DNA of 64,000 nt from contig JBEDTR010000008.1 of the NCBI GenBank assembly GCA_040119125.1, positions 62,001 to 126,000 of the forward strand, given 5' to 3'. Under the pieces are notes generated by a model. That model made no database searches. It worked only from the letters and a program-made list of their open reading frames with translations, and was not told the DNA's origin. Shown piece by piece: positions 61,038 to 64,000 of the stretch; positions within the stretch are counted from its first letter, which is position 1, and each line of letters opens with the position of its first letter. The stretch is from Pacificitalea sp040119125 (GTDB lineage: Bacteria; Pseudomonadota; Alphaproteobacteria; Rhodobacterales; Rhodobacteraceae). The translations under genes were made by a program, and so were the position numbers.

Positions 61038-62384
61038 ATGTCCGGAATTCCCCACGATCATTACGAACCCAGGACCAGCGGCGAGAAGTGGCTGAACCGG
61101 CGACTGCCGGTCGTCGGCCTGCTCTACGATACGCTGATGATCCCGACCCCCAAAAACCTGAACTGGCTGTGGATCTGGGGTATCATCCTCACGTTCTGCC
61201 TGGCGCTTCAGATCATCACCGGCATCGTTCTGGTGATGCATTACACGCCGCATGTCGATCTGGCCTTCGCCAGCGTCGAGCACATCATGCGCAACGTGAA
61301 TGGCGGCCATATGCTGCGCTACCTGCATGCGAACGGCGCCTCGCTGTTCTTCATCGCCGTCTACATCCACATCTTCCGCGGCCTGTTCTACGGCTCCTAC
61401 AAGGCCCCGCGTGAGGTCACATGGATCGTCGGCATGCTGATCTATCTGTCCATGATGGGCACGGCATTCATGGGCTACGTTCTGCCCTGGGGTCAGATGT
61501 CCTTCTGGGGTGCGACCGTGATTACCGGCCTGTTTGGCGCGATTCCCTTCATCGGGGAGCCGATCCAGACTTGGCTGCTGGGCGGACCGGCAGTGGACAA
61601 TGCCACGCTGAACCGGTTCTTCTCGCTGCACTACCTGCTGCCCTTCGTCATCGCGGGCCTTGTGATCGTCCATATCTGGGCCTTCCACACGACCGGCAAC
61701 AACAACCCCACCGGGGTTGAAGTGCGCCGCGGCTCCAAGGAAGAAGCGAAGAAAGACACCCTGCCCTTCTGGCCCTACTTCGTGATGAAAGACCTGTTCG
61801 CGCTCGCCGTGGTGCTGCTGGTGTTCTTCGCGGTCGTGGGCTTCATGCCGAACTACCTTGGCCACCCCGACAACTACATCGAAGCGAACCCGCTCTCGAC
61901 GCCGTCGCACATCGTGCCGGAATGGTATTTCTTGCCGTTCTACGCGATCCTGCGGGCCTTCACCTCCGAGGTGTGGGTCGTGCAATTCGCAAGCTGGATC
62001 ACCGGCGGGCTTATCGATGCGAAGTTCTTCGGCGTGCTGGCGATGTTCGGCGCAATCGCGGTGATGGCGCTGGCGCCTTGGCTCGACACCTCCTCGGTGC
62101 GGTCCGGTCGCTATCGCCCGATGTTCAAGTGGTGGTTCCTGCTGCTGTGCATCGACTTCATCCTTCTGATGTGGCTGGGCGCCATGCCGGCGGAAGAGCC
62201 TTACGCGACCTTCTCGCTGATCGGTGCGGCCTATTGGTTCGGCTATTTCCTGATCATTCTCCCTCTGCTGGGCGTGATCGAGAAACCGCAGCCGCGACCC
62301 GCAACCATCGAGGACGACTTCGTGGCCCATTACGGCAAGAGCGGCGCGTCGGACGGCTCCACCGTCTCGACCCCGGCCGAGTAA
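61038..62384 (+). CDS. petB: Cytochrome b of the bc1 complex
   Basis: The 448-residue protein carries two b haems and the Qo/Qi sites. It shows eight membrane helices, GYVLPWGQMSFWGATVITGL (in part), the haem histidines in LHANGASLFF and VIVHIWAFHTTG, and the Qo PEWY motif (VPEWYFLPFY). ATG 61038 has GGGAGG 11 bases upstream. It lies between petA and petC, 15-19 bp from each. Confidence 0.97.
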   Translation: MSGIPHDHYEPRTSGEKWLNRRLPVVGLLYDTLMIPTPKNLNWLWIWGIILTFCLALQIITGIVLVMHYTPHVDLAFASVEHIMRNVNGGHMLRYLHANGASLFFIAVYIHIFRGLFYGSYKAPREVTWIVGMLIYLSMMGTAFMGYVLPWGQMSFWGATVITGLFGAIPFIGEPIQTWLLGGPAVDNATLNRFFSLHYLLPFVIAGLVIVHIWAFHTTGNNNPTGVEVRRGSKEEAKKDTLPFWPYFVMKDLFALAVVLLVFFAVVGFMPNYLGHPDNYIEANPLSTPSHIVPEWYFLPFYAILRAFTSEVWVVQFASWITGGLIDAKFFGVLAMFGAIAVMALAPWLDTSSVRSGRYRPMFKWWFLLLCIDFILLMWLGAMPAEEPYATFSLIGAAYWFGYFLIILPLLGVIEKPQPRPATIEDDFVAHYGKSGASDGSTVSTPAE

Positions 62385-62403
62385 TCAGAAAGGACGATCA
62401 GAC

Positions 62404-63210
62404 ATGATCATCAGAAAACTCGCCCTTGCCGCGCTCGGGGCTCTGACCATCAGCGCCGGCGCCACATGGGCGGCGGAGAGCAGCGAAGGCCATATCGAGG
62501 ATCATCCGTTTTCCTTCGAAGGCCCGTTCGGCTCCTACGATCAGTTCCAGCTCCAGCGCGGGTTGCAGGTCTACACTGAGGTCTGCTCCGCCTGTCACGG
62601 GCTGAAATTCGTGCCGATCCGCAGCATCGGGGACGAGGGCGGCATTGGCCTGCCCGAAGATCAGGTGCGTGCGTTTGCCGATCAGTGGGAAGTGTTCGAC
62701 CCTGAACTGGACACGTTCCGCAATGCAAAGCCGTCGGATCATTTTCCGCCGTCCAGCCTTGAGAACGCGCCCGACCTCAGCTTGATGGCCAAGGCGCGTG
62801 CGGGCTTCCACGGCCCCTATGGCACCGGCATCAACCAGTTCGTCAAAGGCATCGGCGGCCCGGAATACATCCGCGCCCTGCTCTCCGGCTACACCGGCGA
62901 GGAGAAGGTCGAAGCTGGCACCACCTATTACGGGAACACCGCCTTCCCCGGCGGTTGGATCGCAATGGCGCCGCCGCTGTCCGATGGGATCGTGACCTAT
63001 CAGGACGGCCATGAGGATGATGTCGAGGCAATCGCCACCGATGTCGCCGCGTTCCTGATGTGGACCGCAGAGCCCAAGATGATGGCACGGAAACAGACCG
63101 GCTTTGCCACTGTGCTGTTCCTCGGTCTGCTTGCGGTGCTGCTTTACCTCACGAACAAGCGCATTTGGGCACCGATCAAGCGCAAGGTGAAACCCGCCCA
63201 CGGCGCGTGA
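62404..63210 (+). CDS. petC: Cytochrome c1 of the bc1 complex
   Basis: The 268-residue protein has a signal peptide (LAALGALTISAGATWAAES), a single c-haem site CSACH (residues 61-65), the axial methionine in WIAMAPPLSDG, and a C-terminal membrane anchor (FATVLFLGLLAVLLYLTNK). Standard for cytochrome c1 in Rhodobacter. It ends the petABC operon, followed by a strong terminator. Confidence 0.96.
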   Translation: MIIRKLALAALGALTISAGATWAAESSEGHIEDHPFSFEGPFGSYDQFQLQRGLQVYTEVCSACHGLKFVPIRSIGDEGGIGLPEDQVRAFADQWEVFDPELDTFRNAKPSDHFPPSSLENAPDLSLMAKARAGFHGPYGTGINQFVKGIGGPEYIRALLSGYTGEEKVEAGTTYYGNTAFPGGWIAMAPPLSDGIVTYQDGHEDDVEAIATDVAAFLMWTAEPKMMARKQTGFATVLFLGLLAVLLYLTNKRIWAPIKRKVKPAHGA

Positions 63211-63231
63211 TCCTGCCAAATTTGTAGAATT

Positions 63232-63262
63232 AAGGGCGCGGGCTTCGGTCCGCGCCCTTTTT
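63232..63262. terminator. Terminator of petABC
   Basis: AAGGGCGCGG-GCTTCGGT-CCGCGCCCTT followed by TTT: a strong GC stem with a T run 21 bp after the petC stop. It may also serve the convergent thiQ gene. Confidence 0.88.
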
Positions 63263-63270
63263 CGTGGGCG

Positions 63271-63969
63271 TCACTCTGCCCCCAGATAGGCGCGCAGCAC
63301 CTCCGGCGGGTCGTCCAGCAGCGCGTCGGTCGCACGGGGCGGATGTGCGACACCTTCGGCCACAAGGATCGTTTGCGACGCGATCCGGCGCGCATCACGC
63401 GGATCATGGGTGACCATCAGCAGGGTCAGCGACTCCTCCGCCGCGATGTCCGCAACCAGATCCAGCATTTCATGGCGCAGCGCCGGGCCCAACGCAGCGA
63501 AAGGCTCATCCAGCAGCAGCACCGGCCGATTGCGCAACAGCACCCGCGCCAGCGCCACACGGCTTTGCTGCCCGCCGGATAGCGCCGAGGGGCGACGCTT
63601 GCCCATTTCCTCCAAGCCGACACGCTCCAGCGCGGCTGTCACGCGCAGTTGCTCAGCCTGTGACAGGTGCAGATCGGGGCGCAGCCCCATACCGACATTC
63701 TGCGCCACGTTCAGATGGGGAAACAGGTTGCCCTCCTGAAACACCATACTCAGGGGGCGCGCGCCTGGGGCAAGCCCGTCGATCCGCGCATCGTTCCACC
63801 GGACCTGACCGGCGCTGAGCGGCGCGAAACCGGCGATCCCGGCCAGCAGCGTGCTTTTGCCCGCGCCGGAGGGGCCGATCACCGCGACCCGCGTGCCGGG
63901 GGCAATTTTCAGATCCGCATCGACGGCAAATTCGCCGTTGGCGATCACCGCGCCCTCAAGTTCCAGCAT
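63271..63969 (-). CDS. thiQ: Thiamine ABC transporter ATP-binding protein
   Basis: A 232-residue ABC ATPase with Walker A GPSGAGKST, Q-loop FQEGNLFPHLNV, signature LSGGQQSRVALARVL, Walker B LLLDEPFAAL, and switch His in MVTHDPRDA. The FQEGNLFPHL Q-loop and ALGPALRHEM segment match ThiQ, the ATPase for thiamine uptake. ATG 63969 is chosen with GGGAGG 8 bases upstream; a GTG at 63975 is possible. It overlaps the end of thiP by 14 bp. Confidence 0.88.
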   Translation of the reverse strand: MLELEGAVIANGEFAVDADLKIAPGTRVAVIGPSGAGKSTLLAGIAGFAPLSAGQVRWNDARIDGLAPGARPLSMVFQEGNLFPHLNVAQNVGMGLRPDLHLSQAEQLRVTAALERVGLEEMGKRRPSALSGGQQSRVALARVLLRNRPVLLLDEPFAALGPALRHEMLDLVADIAAEESLTLLMVTHDPRDARRIASQTILVAEGVAHPPRATDALLDDPPEVLRAYLGAE

Positions 63970-64000
63970 CTGCACGGCCTCCCCGATCGAAAATCCAAAA
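63956..64000 (-). CDS. thiP: 3' end of a thiamine ABC transporter permease (partial)
   Basis: Fourteen C-terminal residues (FWIFDRGGRADAGT) and a TGA at 63958-63956 overlap the thiQ start. A short hydrophobic-aromatic tail followed by a basic patch matches the end of a ThiP permease, and the thiB-thiP-thiQ order makes this the expected neighbour. The name is inferred from context. Confidence 0.5.
   Translation of the reverse strand, partial: FWIFDRGGRADAGT

Noticed and set aside
60717..62330. 537-codon open frame on the minus strand
   Set aside because: Antisense to petA and petB; composition (His/Gln/Asp/Arg) is that of a shadow.
1..64000. Mobile elements, CRISPR arrays, integrases, origins, known riboswitches
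   Set aside because: No transposase, integrase, regular spaced repeats or conserved riboswitch core was seen. A TPP element, if any, would lie upstream of the thi operon outside the window.

Overview
The window is a gene-dense, high-GC stretch of an alphaproteobacterial chromosome, most likely a member of the Rhodobacterales (Roseobacter group). The evidence is a CenR-type response regulator, the GANTC methyltransferase CcrM next to rnhB, a dapF-mtaB pair, an aa3 oxidase subunit IV, a petABC operon with a Rhodobacter-like Rieske protein, and xdhABC joined to a BMP-type ABC transporter. I see no insertion sequence, prophage, integrase or CRISPR array. Nearly all DNA is coding, many neighbours overlap by 4 bp (ATGA/GTGA), and no intergenic gap exceeds about 300 bp.

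Layout. 1-8 kb: small envelope and respiratory proteins, azlCD, a cda-mobA-GNAT operon, an L,D-transpeptidase with GTP cyclohydrolase II, cenR and panC. 8-20.2 kb: a sarcosine/dimethylglycine dehydrogenase-like flavoprotein, then a minus-strand purine locus (xdhA-xdhB-xdhC, ABC ATPase, two permeases, BMP binding protein). 20.4-25 kb: a signalling module made of a single-domain receiver, a 1168-residue CheB-CheR-PAS-HWE histidine kinase and a divergent short LOV (blue-light) protein. 25-46 kb: a storage-carbohydrate island with two glgX, two glgC, glgA, glgB, glgP, an alpha-glucosidase, two short-chain dehydrogenases and treZ-treY. 46-56.5 kb: a DsbA-like protein, a DUF721 protein, mutY, alkB, ccrM, rnhB, small secreted proteins, a membrane-anchored winged-helix protein, a BCCT transporter, a nuclease-like protein and tRNA-Lys. 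56.6-64 kb: dapF-mtaB, a GST, an outer-membrane barrel, petABC and the 3' end of a thiamine ABC transporter operon.

The most interesting observation is that the carbohydrate island seems to have two layers. The housekeeping glycogen genes (glgP-glgB-glgC-glgA-glgX) lie on the minus strand with ordinary spacing. A second, diverged glgC-glgX pair, a stress-type SDR and treZ-treY each have upstream a GGAAC-N16/17-(C/G)GTT element. That is the promoter form used by the alphaproteobacterial general-stress sigma factor EcfG. Two of these promoters face apart from the 300-bp gap between the second glgC and the SDR. Directly beside this lies the LOV / HWE-kinase / receiver module, whose parts resemble a split LovK-LovR system, a known modulator of the general stress response in Caulobacter. 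A light- or stress-controlled switch of carbon storage to trehalose is an inference, and the sequence offers specific tests of it.

Other points of note: three GANTC sites clustered upstream of ccrM; a 17-codon leader ORF with a strong ribosome site overlapping the BCCT start; a 44-codon in-frame insertion in XdhB flanked by near-identical 15-bp repeats; a decayed DHBP-synthase-like half in RibA; and a perfect 18-bp inverted repeat between glgP and glgB.
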